Below, one piece after another: positions 1 to 7,526 of a DNA stretch of 15,451 nucleotides. The position numbers were made by a program, and so were the translations under genes. Below the pieces are notes generated by a model. That model did not search any database. It had not been told where the DNA came from and saw only the letters and a program-made list of their open reading frames with translations. Each line of letters begins with the position of its first letter. The stretch's first letter is position 1. The DNA is from Chrysochromulina parva (taxonomy: Eukaryota > Haptophyta > Prymnesiales > Chrysochromulinaceae), in contig PJAB01001311.1 of assembly GCA_002887195.1 (NCBI GenBank), positions 1 through 15,451 on the forward strand, written 5' to 3'.

Positions 1-23
1 CCCCCCCATATCCCCCCCCCCCC
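1..23. other. Poly-C tract at window edge
   Basis: Seven C, then ATAT, then twelve C. On the minus strand this would encode a short Gly run at the cut end of the first gene. It may be genuine low complexity, but a homopolymer exactly at a sequence edge is also typical of a contig end or sequencing artefact. Confidence 0.5.
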
Positions 24-1699
24 TTGGAATCGCCCGCGAGAGTGCCGGTGACCGCGAGCTGGAGCAACCGGAAGCAGATGAGCTCCGCGGGAGACTCGAG
101 CTTATCATCGAGCTCTAAATCTCCGCCCGGGTAACCACACTCCTGCAGCAGCTTGGCGACGTTGGATGCTGGGTTCGACTTGGCGGCCGCGCGGTACAAC
201 TCGGCGTAGTACTGCGGGTTGCGACTCACCTTGTCGAGCGTCGTGGCGATCGCGCGCAGCTCGGGCGCGTCGCCGTCCATCGTCCCGTCCTCACCATCCA
301 GGAACTCGAGGTGCTGCAGCACCATGCGGAAGGGCACTTGCGCGCGGTCGACCGACCCCTTGACAGAGCCACAGCACGGGCAGCGGAAGTAGTCCCGTGG
401 CAGCGAGCCCGAATACGCGAGCACGGGCTTCGTCACGCGCGGTGAGAGTGGCACCTGGGAGGCGTTGGCCACCTCCGTCGGCGCCTCCTCGTTTCCTTCC
501 TTCTCCTTGTGCATCAGGACGACTGACGGGCAGTAGAGAAAGTAGAGCTTAGAGTCGGCATGCACGCGGAAGTACGCGGTCGCCTCTGCGATCGCGTACG
601 TGTCGGGGATGTGCTCCTGCACGTGCGTGATGACCTCCCTCATCAGCCGGGTGAGATGCTGAGAGAGCGCTGCGTTCGAGGGTACGGAGTTGGTGCGGGA
701 GAGGTGCTCCTCGCCGTCAAACGTGGCCGCGCGCTCGATGAGAGTCCGATCGCCACCGGTGATGTAGTGCACGTTCGTGCAAGTCTCGACCGTCGCCAGC
801 CGCGAGCCCACAAACCGAGCGCGCACCATATTCGACTTGCTCCCGGTCGGCACGACGAAGACCTGAACGATGCCATCCCGTTTCGTCGCGCGGTGCGCCA
901 AAAAGTCGCGCAGCAGGTCCTCGTCGAAGTATTCGGTGCGCGTGCGAATGCGCACCTTGCCCTTCGCGTCGACGACGCGCACCGAGCAGATGTAGATCGC
1001 GACCACGTCGACTTGGCCGTCGAGGTCCAGCTTGGCCGCCTCGGCGTCGGCCTCGTTGAGGAATCTCGCGATGATCTCCTCCGAGTCGGTGGACGCGGGC
1101 TGCTCGATGACACCGCCGCGCCTGGGTGAGAAGTACCACGTGTGCGGGCGCGAATGGCGCAGCGAGAGCGTCAGCGGCATGCGCACGGACGGCACGCCAC
1201 AGCTGCCTGTCGTGGGCGGCAAAAACTTCAAAAAGTCGACGAGCCAGTCAGTGGTCTCGAGGCCACGGCCGCGCGGCAGCGGGTTGCGATTCATAGCGTT
1301 ACCCCCGCGGGCACCAACTGAGCCCAGCGCAGCGAACAGGCCGAAGACTGCGCAAGCGAGTCACACACGAGCGCGAGGTGAGGCGAGTGGCCTGGCAGGG
1401 CAAGAGACGCGGCGGCGGGCGCTCGCGGGCTGCGAGCCGCGTGGGCTGCACGCACGTGCGTTGGCCTGCTCGGTGGTTTGTTGCACCGCGTCGATCCATC
1501 CGTCATCTTCGCCATCGTCTTCAAAGCCCTCGAGATCTTTCTCACTATGGGCAACTTTCATGCCATTCACCCGGTTCTCAAGCGACTCCTGCGTGGGGTC
1601 TTCCTGCTTAAGCTCGGCCGCCATGATCTTCTTCATCTCAGATTGCTCAGCCTGGTCGACGTAAGAATTGCCCCTTAGGAGCAAGCCCGGCTCCGCCAT
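1..1699 (-). CDS. Partial two-exon gene, unrecognised eukaryotic protein
   Basis: The gene is read leftward and is cut by the window edge, so the 3' end is missing. I propose exon 1 at 1456-1699 (start ATG at 1699, 81 residues), an intron at 1318-1455, and exon 2 at 1-1317, giving at least 520 residues. Exon 1 encodes an acidic, Glu/Lys-rich, probably helical head containing DDGEDDGWIDA. Exon 2 is open from 1317 to the edge. It has folded-looking segments, including HSRPHTWYFSPRRG near its start, a Gly/Arg-rich beta-like stretch, YFRVHADSKLYFLYCPSVVL at about residues 330-349 of the spliced protein, and a CPCC cysteine cluster at about 394-397 that could bind metal. I do not recognise the family and assign no function. 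Alternatively these are two genes: a 112-residue protein (1361-1699) and a separate one starting at ATG 1294. The in-frame splice and the gap of only 66 bp favour one gene. Confidence 0.6.
1318..1455 (-). other. Predicted GT-AG intron, 138 nt
   Basis: On the minus strand the donor is GTGCGTGCAG, starting at 1455, and the acceptor is GCTCAG, ending at 1318. Splicing joins an Ala codon plus C to TT, giving Leu, and continues in frame through GARGGNA into the Met codon at 1294. An alternative acceptor (CTTGCGCAG, 30 nt earlier) is also in frame. Without splicing, exon 1 reads into a stop at 1361-1363. The donor matches nine of ten bases of the intron donor at 11943, which supports both. Confidence 0.55.
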
Positions 1700-1904
1700 T
1701 GCGGCGCCGGCGAGGCAGGCGCTCGGGCTACGCCGGGCTATGTAAGAGGAATGAAACGGTGTGGAGCCGCGCCAGCGCCGGTTGCATGGAAGGTGTCTCG
1801 CGACTGGGTGATGCTCAACTCGTTTCGTTTTCGGCGAATTCGCGCCGAAGCGTAACAAGTAGCGAAACTCGAATGCACTCGACACGTTCAAATTAGGATC
1901 GGCC
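1700..1904. promoter_or_regulatory. Divergent promoter region, 205 bp
   Basis: This separates the start codons of the leftward gene (ATG at 1699) and the rightward securin-like gene (ATG at 1905). It has no TATA-like box that I can support. It contains a 7-bp inverted repeat, TTCGGCG at 1830-1836 and CGCCGAA at 1843-1849 around AATTCG. The overlapping ATTCGCGCC at 1838-1846 differs at one base from the E2F/DP consensus TTTSGCGCS. A binding role is inference. Confidence 0.5.
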
Positions 1905-2642
1905 ATGCTCGAGCACGAGAACGCGCCGTATCTCGCAACACCGGGCGCGCCGTCGGCGAGCAAGGCCACCGCCAAGACGCCCGGGCGCACATTTGCACCT
2001 CTGGGCGGGCTTGAGACGCCAGTCGCCCCGCAGTCCAAGGCGAGCGCCACACGCCGGCCGCTGGGAGAGATCAGCAACCGCACACAGCGCCCGGGCCAGG
2101 CGCCCGCGACGATGCTCAAGTCGATCATGGTTGCTGACGCCTCTGCCGCTATCGATCTTCCGCCCATTGAGCGGATGCACCTGGTAAGCCCGAGCCCGGC
2201 CATGTGCCTCGACTGCGCCGGTGCTGAGCTCGAGGCGCAAGTGGACGCGCTCGCATCCTTCAGCAGTGTGCTCAGCGCGTCGTACGCGACGATCGCGCCG
2301 GATCCGCTGCTGCGATCACCCATCGTGCCCGATGCCCCGCCAACACCTCGGCATCTCCTGGCCGAGCTCCCATCGTTCAGCGCCCCAGCGCCCACGCACG
2401 CGAATGCAGCCCGTCTGTGCTCGGTAGTCGAGGGCATCGCCGAGGAGGAGGAGAGGCTACCCACGTCGCAGGCGCACACCCCAGCAGCGCATCGTGGGCC
2501 AGTAGCGTCCGTTTTCACACCATATGCCACGGCCTCGGACGCGAGCCTCGAGGCCGAGCTTGACTTCGACGCACTCGAGCTGGTACCGCTTACTCCATGG
2601 ACCGCTGAGCAGGAGAGGGAGAGCATGCGATGGAGCCAGTAG
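1905..2642 (+). CDS. Securin-like APC/C substrate candidate, 245 aa
   Basis: A single-exon frame from ATG 1905 to TAG, rich in Ala, Pro and Ser and predicted largely disordered. Three seen features suggest a protein destroyed in mitosis by the anaphase-promoting complex. The first is a KEN-like HEN at residues 4-6, at the extreme N-terminus. The second is RRPLGEISN at 50-58, an exact RxxLxxxxN destruction box flanked by basic residues. The third is about ten S/T-P sites, including KTPGR at 24-28, as in CDK-regulated proteins. The C-terminus is acidic and hydrophobic (LDFDALELVPLTPW, residues 219-232). Securins share this layout: N-terminal degrons, a disordered middle, and a short separase-binding segment near the C-terminus. 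They are known to be almost unalignable between lineages. Securin is therefore my inference; another D-box protein (sororin, shugoshin or geminin type) is possible. It shares a promoter with the leftward gene to its left. Confidence 0.6.
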   Translation: MLEHENAPYLATPGAPSASKATAKTPGRTFAPLGGLETPVAPQSKASATRRPLGEISNRTQRPGQAPATMLKSIMVADASAAIDLPPIERMHLVSPSPAMCLDCAGAELEAQVDALASFSSVLSASYATIAPDPLLRSPIVPDAPPTPRHLLAELPSFSAPAPTHANAARLCSVVEGIAEEEERLPTSQAHTPAAHRGPVASVFTPYATASDASLEAELDFDALELVPLTPWTAEQERESMRWSQ

Positions 2643-3165
2643 TCTGTGGCTAGTGCGCGCCTGAGCAAAAAAAAATCGCGACTTTCTACAAACACGACGA
2701 CACTGATCGGTGATGGTGCCGATGTTCTTTGGGCCAAAGAACCGCAACCTCAACCGCGTACCGCGCTCGTCCGCGGCACGGCATCCGCCACCGATCCGGC
2801 GAACCAACTCGGTACTCGCGCGCGGCGGCGCCGGCGGCGGGCCGCGGCAGTGGGCGGAGTTCCTATTCCACCTCGATCCCCATCCTTGACCTTCCACTCG
2901 TCGTCGTCGTCGAGGCAGCCCTGCGTGTCGACATGCGACGACCCCCTCCCGACCGCCGACCGCCCGAGCCCGGCCTCGCGGCGGGCGGCGGCGGCCGTTT
3001 GCGCATCTCGCTAGCATCTCGCTAGGCGAGGGCGTTGCCCGACCAGCAAAACCCTAAAACAGCCGTCAGCTCGAGGTCCTCAGTCACCCACATTTGCAAG
3101 ACGAAGACCCGACCAGCGTCGAAGGCGACGCTCTCTCAGGCGCGGTCCTGACCGTCTCACGAGCC
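2643..3165. other. Convergent 3' intergenic region, no gene seen
   Basis: This lies between the 3' ends of the securin-like gene (+) and the acetyltransferase gene (-), and presumably holds both 3' UTRs and polyadenylation sites. Seen here: nine A at 2667-2675, a short TCG microsatellite near 2896-2911, a 2x11-bp direct repeat GCATCTCGCTA around 3002-3023, and one telo-box-like AAACCCTAAA at about 3049-3058. Open frames on both strands are Arg/Pro/Ser-rich, lack an ATG context or recognisable domain, and look like GC-rich noise. Confidence 0.6.
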
Positions 3166-6100
3166 TTACATGGGGTCGTCGGCGGACGGGAGCGCTGTCG
3201 TGAGCGCCTGCGCGGCGTGGGCGAAGGCTGAGCGCAACGGGCCGGCAGTTGCTGCAAATGGCGCGAGTCCCAGCCGGTGCACGTCCGCGAGGAGCTGCGG
3301 AGTGTCAATGTAGAAGCGGCACATGCGCCGCTCGTCCGCCGAGCAGAGAGCCCGCAGTTCCATCGATGCGAGATTGGGCTGGGCGAGCGTCTGCTGCAGC
3401 GCACCGTCCAGCGCAGCTGCCACTGCGCTGCTGCCGCCACCGCCGCCGACGGCACTACCGTAACCACTTTCAAGTAGGGCGGAGTGGCCGTACTCAACGG
3501 GCACAAGGCGCGTTCCCACGCCGCACCCAAAATCGGTCGAGAGCCAATCTGGGTGGGCGAGCTGACGGCCGCTGCGCTCGAGGGCCGCCTCCAAATGACG
3601 GCCGAGGGTGCTGCTGAGCACATGGCTGCCGCCCCCATGCTTGATGATGCTCGCGGAGACGCCGCTGCGCCGACCGCTGCGCTCGCCTCGTCCGCCTTTG
3701 CCGCCGCCGTTCTCCTTGCCCTCGCGTGTCGGGCGCGCGTTTAGGCGCGCGTCAGGGCGCTCGCGCAGCACCGCGTGGCGTGCGAGCCGAATCAGACGCG
3801 GCAGACGCGTGTACGGCAGCTCGGGATACAGCACGCACTCCATGAGTACTGCCCCTTCGAACTCGCCGATGACCCCCTTGTAGGCATCGGGCGAGAGCGA
3901 CACGCGGTGCGTGAAGCCCTGGCAGTGGAAGAAGGAGAGGGCAAATTGGTCTGCGTATGCGAGGATACGTCCAATGCGCTGCTGGAGCAGCTGAGCCTTG
4001 AGCCGGTTCATCAGGCGCGTGCCCAGCCCCTGCACCTGGCGCGAGCTCTCCACAGAGAAGAGGAGTAATTCCGCAAAGGCCGTCGACGACTCCGTTTGAG
4101 CGAGCTCGAGCGGCGCAGTCAGCGCAAGCAGCGCCGCCGCGCCATTGGCGTCGGCGGCAGCGGCAGCACTGCTCTTGTCGAGCGCGGCAGAAGCGTGGCG
4201 TGCGACGGCGGCGGCATCCCCAACGTGCTGGCACTCGGCGGCCATGCCAAGCGGGCCGACTGAGGCGGCGGCGGCCGGGTGCGGACGATAGAGCAGGCCG
4301 CCGCTCAGCACGCCGCGGCTGATGCATGCCATCGCCACATTCTTCGGGTCCAGCAGGCACTTAGTGAAGTACTTGTCGTCCATCTCCGGCAATTGAGCGC
4401 GGAAGAGCTCTTTGAGCAGAACAGCCGTTGAGAAGGAGGGCCCATGCTGCTCCAGCCCATCGAAGCGCACGAGCTCAAATCGCAGCTCACCTGCCGCCTC
4501 GGCGTCGCAGTGGCGCTCTTCGAGCTCCATGGCCGCCACCGCTCCGCGTCCGCCCGCGGCCATCAGACGGTCCTCGTCGTCGTCGCCCTCGGCGCACGGG
4601 TCGATGGGCGAGGCGGGGCACATTTGCAGCGCAGCTTCTGTCTCGGCAAGCTGGGCCGCCGTTGCCGCCTCCGCCGCCTCCGCCGCCGCCGCGGCCTCGT
4701 CCGCCGCAACTGCCTCGCACTCGACGTCGATCGCGTCGATGCCCAACTCGTCGACGAGTGCCATCGGCGGTGCAAGCGGCGGCAGTGCGTGCGGCCCGTC
4801 GTACTCTGTCGCCTCGAGGCTCACGTACGATGGGCTCAGCGGTTCCACTGGCTGTGATGATAGCAGCAGCACGAGCGCTGTCGCCGGTGCCGAAGGCGGC
4901 TCCATCACCGGAGCCGCTGACGGCATCGGCTCGTCGCCGAGGGAGGCTGCGAGCGGGCGCGGCAGCTCGAACGGGTCCTTTCCAAGCGCGAGTGCCGCCA
5001 TCGTCTGCTCGTCACGCGACGATTGTGCCTCGGTCTTCATGCGCTCGCCCCGCGCCGCAGCTTCACCGGGCATCATCTCGAGCCCCGCGGGCGCTGCGCG
5101 TATGGCCGCGAGCTCGTTGCTGACCAAAGTCCGCTTCTTCTTATTCTGCTGGCCGGCGTCCTCGGCCACCACGGCCGCATTGCGTGACGCTCGCGCCTCC
5201 TCCTCGTCGTCGTTGCTCTCCATGCACATGCTGCCGTTGGAAAAGGCCTCATCAGCTTCAGCCATCTCGGCTTCCATCTCGAGCGTTGTCGTGGGCTCCA
5301 CCTCTTCCTTCGGCGCCTCCGCCGCTGCGACTTTCTCCTCCTCTAGCTCCACCACTGCCTCCTCTTCCTCCTTCTCCGCCGCCTCCTCCTCATCCTCTTC
5401 TACCACCGCGAGCGTCTCTACCTCCTCCGCTACCACGGGCCGTGGAAGCTCAGCGCGCTCGCTCTCGGCCTCGGCGACGCCCCGTCGGAACTGGACGAGG
5501 CGCTTCGAGCCCTTGAGCTTGCTCTTGGCCTCACGCTCGCACTGCTCCCGGTGAGCTTCCCATGGCAGCTGGTGACGCGCCCACCCAAAGTCGGCGGTGC
5601 CAAAGAAGCGGACCCACGTGCAGCCGTCGCGCGCGCCGACAGTCGATGTGGGCGCCACGAGCGCCGCCGGCCAGTAAGGGAACCCGTCCATCTTGGCCCA
5701 CACGATCGTCCCCACATGCCCCGCGCGCGGCGCCGACACGGCGGGGTACATGGGCATGGGCTCGGGCTTGGGCTCGGGTTTGGGCTTGGGCTTGGGCTTG
5801 GGCTTGGGTGCGGGATCCTTCTCGGGCGCTGCGGCAGCACCGGTACTGGAGCTGTTGGGGAACATGCTGGCGGCCGCCTCTGCCGCCTGCTCCGCCGCCG
5901 CCGCAGCCGAAGCTGTTGCTGCCGCCGTTGCTGCCGCGGCGGTCTTGGCGTCGAGAGTCATGCGGCCAGCCGCTGAGGCGGCCGCCCTCTCCCTCGCAGC
6001 CGCCCGCTCCTCCGCCACTTTGAGTGCCGCTGCCGCTGCCGTGGCTGCTGTGGCGGCGAGGACGTTAGCTATGGCCTCATTCGCTCCGGCGGCCTTGATG

Positions 6101-7278
6101 GCTGCCACTGCGGCAGCAAACTTTGAGTCTCCTGCTGGGATCAGGCCCGGCGCCCAAGGCGCCAACCCGATTGTGGGAGTGGGTAGAGGCTCGGGCTCCT
6201 TGTCGGGCGCTGCGGCTTTGGGTAGAGGCTTGGATGCGGGCTTGGGCGCAGTCGTGGCACCATTCGTGCGCGCGCTCTTGCGCGTAGCCGCTGGGTCGGC
6301 CGTCGGCCGAAGACGCTTTGGCGGCGCGATCTTGAGCACTGCCGAGATGGCATCCGTCGGCTCGGCCGCGGCCTCGTGCGATGGTTCTGGCGTCGACCGT
6401 TGGCAGCGAAGGCTTGGGCGGCGACCCGTCGGCTCGGCAGCGGCCTCGTGCGATTCTTCGGTCGACTGTTCGAGCGTCGGTGCCTGCGCGAGCGTGCGCG
6501 TCGCAGCCGCGGGCGTCGCAGCCGTGGGCGTCCGGACACCGTGATCAGCCGCCTCCGCCGTTTCTCCCGTCTTCTTGTCCGGCTCGTGCGTGCTTTTTGT
6601 GTGCTTCAAACGCGCCCGTCGGTTCTGGAACCACACCTGGACCTGACGCGTGGTCATGTCGAGTTGCTCGCTCAGTTCGCGCGTCTGCTGGTCGGACGGA
6701 TACGCCTCCTGGTCAAAGGCCTTGAGGAGGATCTCCTTTTGTTGGTCATCTGTGAAAGCGTCGCGCGGGTGGAGGGAGCGATTGGCTGCCGCATCCATGG
6801 GCGCGGCGGCCTCCTTGCCCTGAGCGGCGGCACACGCAGGATCGACGCCTGCCGCTACCGCATCCGCTCCATCGTCCGCCTTGTGTCTCCGCAAACGTGG
6901 CCCCGCACGCGTAAGGGGGCGCTCGGCGAGTTGCTCGGACGTGGTCGACAACTTGCACTCGGACAAGTCGTGGAGGAGCTGCGTCTCGCAAGGAAGCATC
7001 ATCTCCTCCTGGGTGCACTTCGACTCTGCCTTCGTGGATGACGCTGCCGATTCTGGGTCCGCGGTCGCAGTGGGCTCGGCATTTCGTGTAGCGGCCGTGG
7101 TGAGTGCGTCGGGCCTGACGGGCACGGCGTCTGGTGAGGCCACCATGGCCACGTGGGCGGCATCGTTGGAACACGGCGAGACGAGGGCCAGCTGGTTCAG
7201 GTCATCCGCGAGGGCCTCAAGGGGACCGTGCACGTCGGGAGACGCGCTGTAAAAGAGGTCGAAGTTGCTGCCGCTCAT
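3166..7278 (-). CDS. Homeodomain-PWWP-Gcn5-type histone acetyltransferase fusion, 1370 aa
   Basis: One uninterrupted frame from ATG 7278 to the stop at 3166-3168. Domain order: homeodomain at about 167-228, with helix-3 signature RQVQVWFQNRRARLK (Trp216, Phe217, Asn219, Arg221 are the DNA-contact or core positions); Ala/Pro-rich linker with PPKRLRP (319-325), a possible NLS; KP repeat at 491-510; PWWP domain at about 518-600 (GTIVWAKMDGFPYWPA, then VRFFGTADFGW), the fold that binds methylated H3K36 plus DNA; acidic run at about 617-672; second basic patch NKKKR; Gcn5/PCAF-type GNAT domain at about 930-1160. The GNAT part has QLPEMDDKYF, FAELLLFSV with Glu1070 at the catalytic-base position (yeast Gcn5 E173), the acetyl-CoA loop QVQGLGTRLM (1081-1090), and AYADQFALSFFHCQGF. 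The substrate should be histone H3 lysines, in the nucleus. A 200-residue tail follows with no bromodomain. The acetyltransferase domain carries an Ala-rich insertion of about 65 residues (1000-1065). The promoter is shared with the coiled-coil gene. Confidence 0.9.
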   Translation of the reverse strand: MSGSNFDLFYSASPDVHGPLEALADDLNQLALVSPCSNDAAHVAMVASPDAVPVRPDALTTAATRNAEPTATADPESAASSTKAESKCTQEEMMLPCETQLLHDLSECKLSTTSEQLAERPLTRAGPRLRRHKADDGADAVAAGVDPACAAAQGKEAAAPMDAAANRSLHPRDAFTDDQQKEILLKAFDQEAYPSDQQTRELSEQLDMTTRQVQVWFQNRRARLKHTKSTHEPDKKTGETAEAADHGVRTPTAATPAAATRTLAQAPTLEQSTEESHEAAAEPTGRRPSLRCQRSTPEPSHEAAAEPTDAISAVLKIAPPKRLRPTADPAATRKSARTNGATTAPKPASKPLPKAAAPDKEPEPLPTPTIGLAPWAPGLIPAGDSKFAAAVAAIKAAGANEAIANVLAATAATAAAAALKVAEERAAARERAAASAAGRMTLDAKTAAAATAAATASAAAAAEQAAEAAASMFPNSSSTGAAAAPEKDPAPKPKPKPKPKPEPKPEPMPMYPAVSAPRAGHVGTIVWAKMDGFPYWPAALVAPTSTVGARDGCTWVRFFGTADFGWARHQLPWEAHREQCEREAKSKLKGSKRLVQFRRGVAEAESERAELPRPVVAEEVETLAVVEEDEEEAAEKEEEEAVVELEEEKVAAAEAPKEEVEPTTTLEMEAEMAEADEAFSNGSMCMESNDDEEEARASRNAAVVAEDAGQQNKKKRTLVSNELAAIRAAPAGLEMMPGEAAARGERMKTEAQSSRDEQTMAALALGKDPFELPRPLAASLGDEPMPSAAPVMEPPSAPATALVLLLSSQPVEPLSPSYVSLEATEYDGPHALPPLAPPMALVDELGIDAIDVECEAVAADEAAAAAEAAEAATAAQLAETEAALQMCPASPIDPCAEGDDDEDRLMAAGGRGAVAAMELEERHCDAEAAGELRFELVRFDGLEQHGPSFSTAVLLKELFRAQLPEMDDKYFTKCLLDPKNVAMACISRGVLSGGLLYRPHPAAAASVGPLGMAAECQHVGDAAAVARHASAALDKSSAAAAADANGAAALLALTAPLELAQTESSTAFAELLLFSVESSRQVQGLGTRLMNRLKAQLLQQRIGRILAYADQFALSFFHCQGFTHRVSLSPDAYKGVIGEFEGAVLMECVLYPELPYTRLPRLIRLARHAVLRERPDARLNARPTREGKENGGGKGGRGERSGRRSGVSASIIKHGGGSHVLSSTLGRHLEAALERSGRQLAHPDWLSTDFGCGVGTRLVPVEYGHSALLESGYGSAVGGGGGSSAVAAALDGALQQTLAQPNLASMELRALCSADERRMCRFYIDTPQLLADVHRLGLAPFAATAGPLRSAFAHAAQALTTALPSADDPM
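5749..5808 (-). repeat. Hexanucleotide repeat encoding Lys-Pro/Glu-Pro run
   Basis: Imperfect GGGCTT/GGGCTC hexamers on the plus strand encode alternating PK and PE dipeptides (residues 491-510) just before the PWWP domain. The run is a charged, extended spacer in a coding microsatellite and is likely length-variable between strains. Confidence 0.8.
6354..6453 (-). repeat. 72-bp-period direct repeat inside the fusion gene
   Basis: The stretch beginning CCGTCGGCTCGGC recurs 72 bp later (copies starting at 6354 and 6426, each about 28 bp, one clear mismatch). In protein it repeats SHEAAAEPT with a 24-residue period in the linker after the homeodomain. This looks like local slippage or duplication of a disordered linker. 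Confidence 0.75.
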
Positions 7279-7526
7279 GATGAAGTCAGGATCCGAAGTG
7301 GCGCGCGCGCGCCTTGGGAAAGGAGAGCACCGTTGATGATTTGCCGCGAAGCATGCAAACTGTCAAACGAGGATGGTAAATGTGGAAGGCAGACTGAAGG
7401 CATTACGAACGGGGATTTCAATAGCGTGAAACGACACGGGGCATTTGCATGCTTCGATCTGAATTACTTTTGGAAAACTACTGGCGACATTCACGATCCT
7501 GAACTGCAGCAAAACTTGTGGCTGCG
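7279..7526. promoter_or_regulatory. Divergent promoter of the acetyltransferase and coiled-coil genes
   Basis: These 248 bp separate ATG 7278 (-) and ATG 7527 (+) and are visibly richer in A/T than the flanking genes. They hold a 14-bp alternating GC palindrome at 7300-7313, probably in the acetyltransferase 5' UTR, and a perfect 13-bp inverted repeat with arms at 7347-7359 and 7444-7456. No TATA box is evident. The coiled-coil start is taken at the ATG at 7527 because the frame upstream offers only a GTG. Confidence 0.6.
7347..7456. repeat. 13-bp perfect inverted repeat in divergent promoter
   Basis: CGAAGCATGCAAA at 7347-7359 is the exact reverse complement of TTTGCATGCTTCG at 7444-7456, with 84 bp between them. 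The right arm extends to ATTTGCAT (7443-7450), identical to the POU-homeodomain octamer. Each arm also contains the self-complementary GCATGC. A function as paired transcription-factor sites is inference from position and symmetry. Confidence 0.7.

Noticed and set aside
560..1129. 189-codon plus-strand frame
   Set aside because: Antisense to exon 2 of the first gene, whose frame is open for over 1300 bases to the window edge and gives a folded-looking protein.
1361..1699. Stand-alone endosulfine/ARPP-19-like small acidic protein
   Set aside because: The diagnostic FDSGDY motif is absent, and the segment splices in frame to the following exon.
1700..2737. Upstream extension of the leftward first gene through the securin-like region
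   Set aside because: The frame stays open, but it is Ser/Ala/Cys-rich shadow sequence antisense to a protein with clear motifs. ATG 1699 starts the conserved-looking acidic segment.
3049..3058. Telomere-like CCCTAAA
   Set aside because: Only a single unit, so neither a telomere nor an interstitial telomeric array.
4412..5554. 380-codon plus-strand frame, Ser/Ala-rich
   Set aside because: Antisense to the acidic and Ala-rich central part of the acetyltransferase gene. Its poly-Ser is the mirror of Glu/Ala codons and it has no domain.
5693..6544. 283-codon plus-strand Ala/Gly-rich frame
   Set aside because: Antisense to the KP-repeat and Ala-rich linker of the fusion protein; low complexity only.
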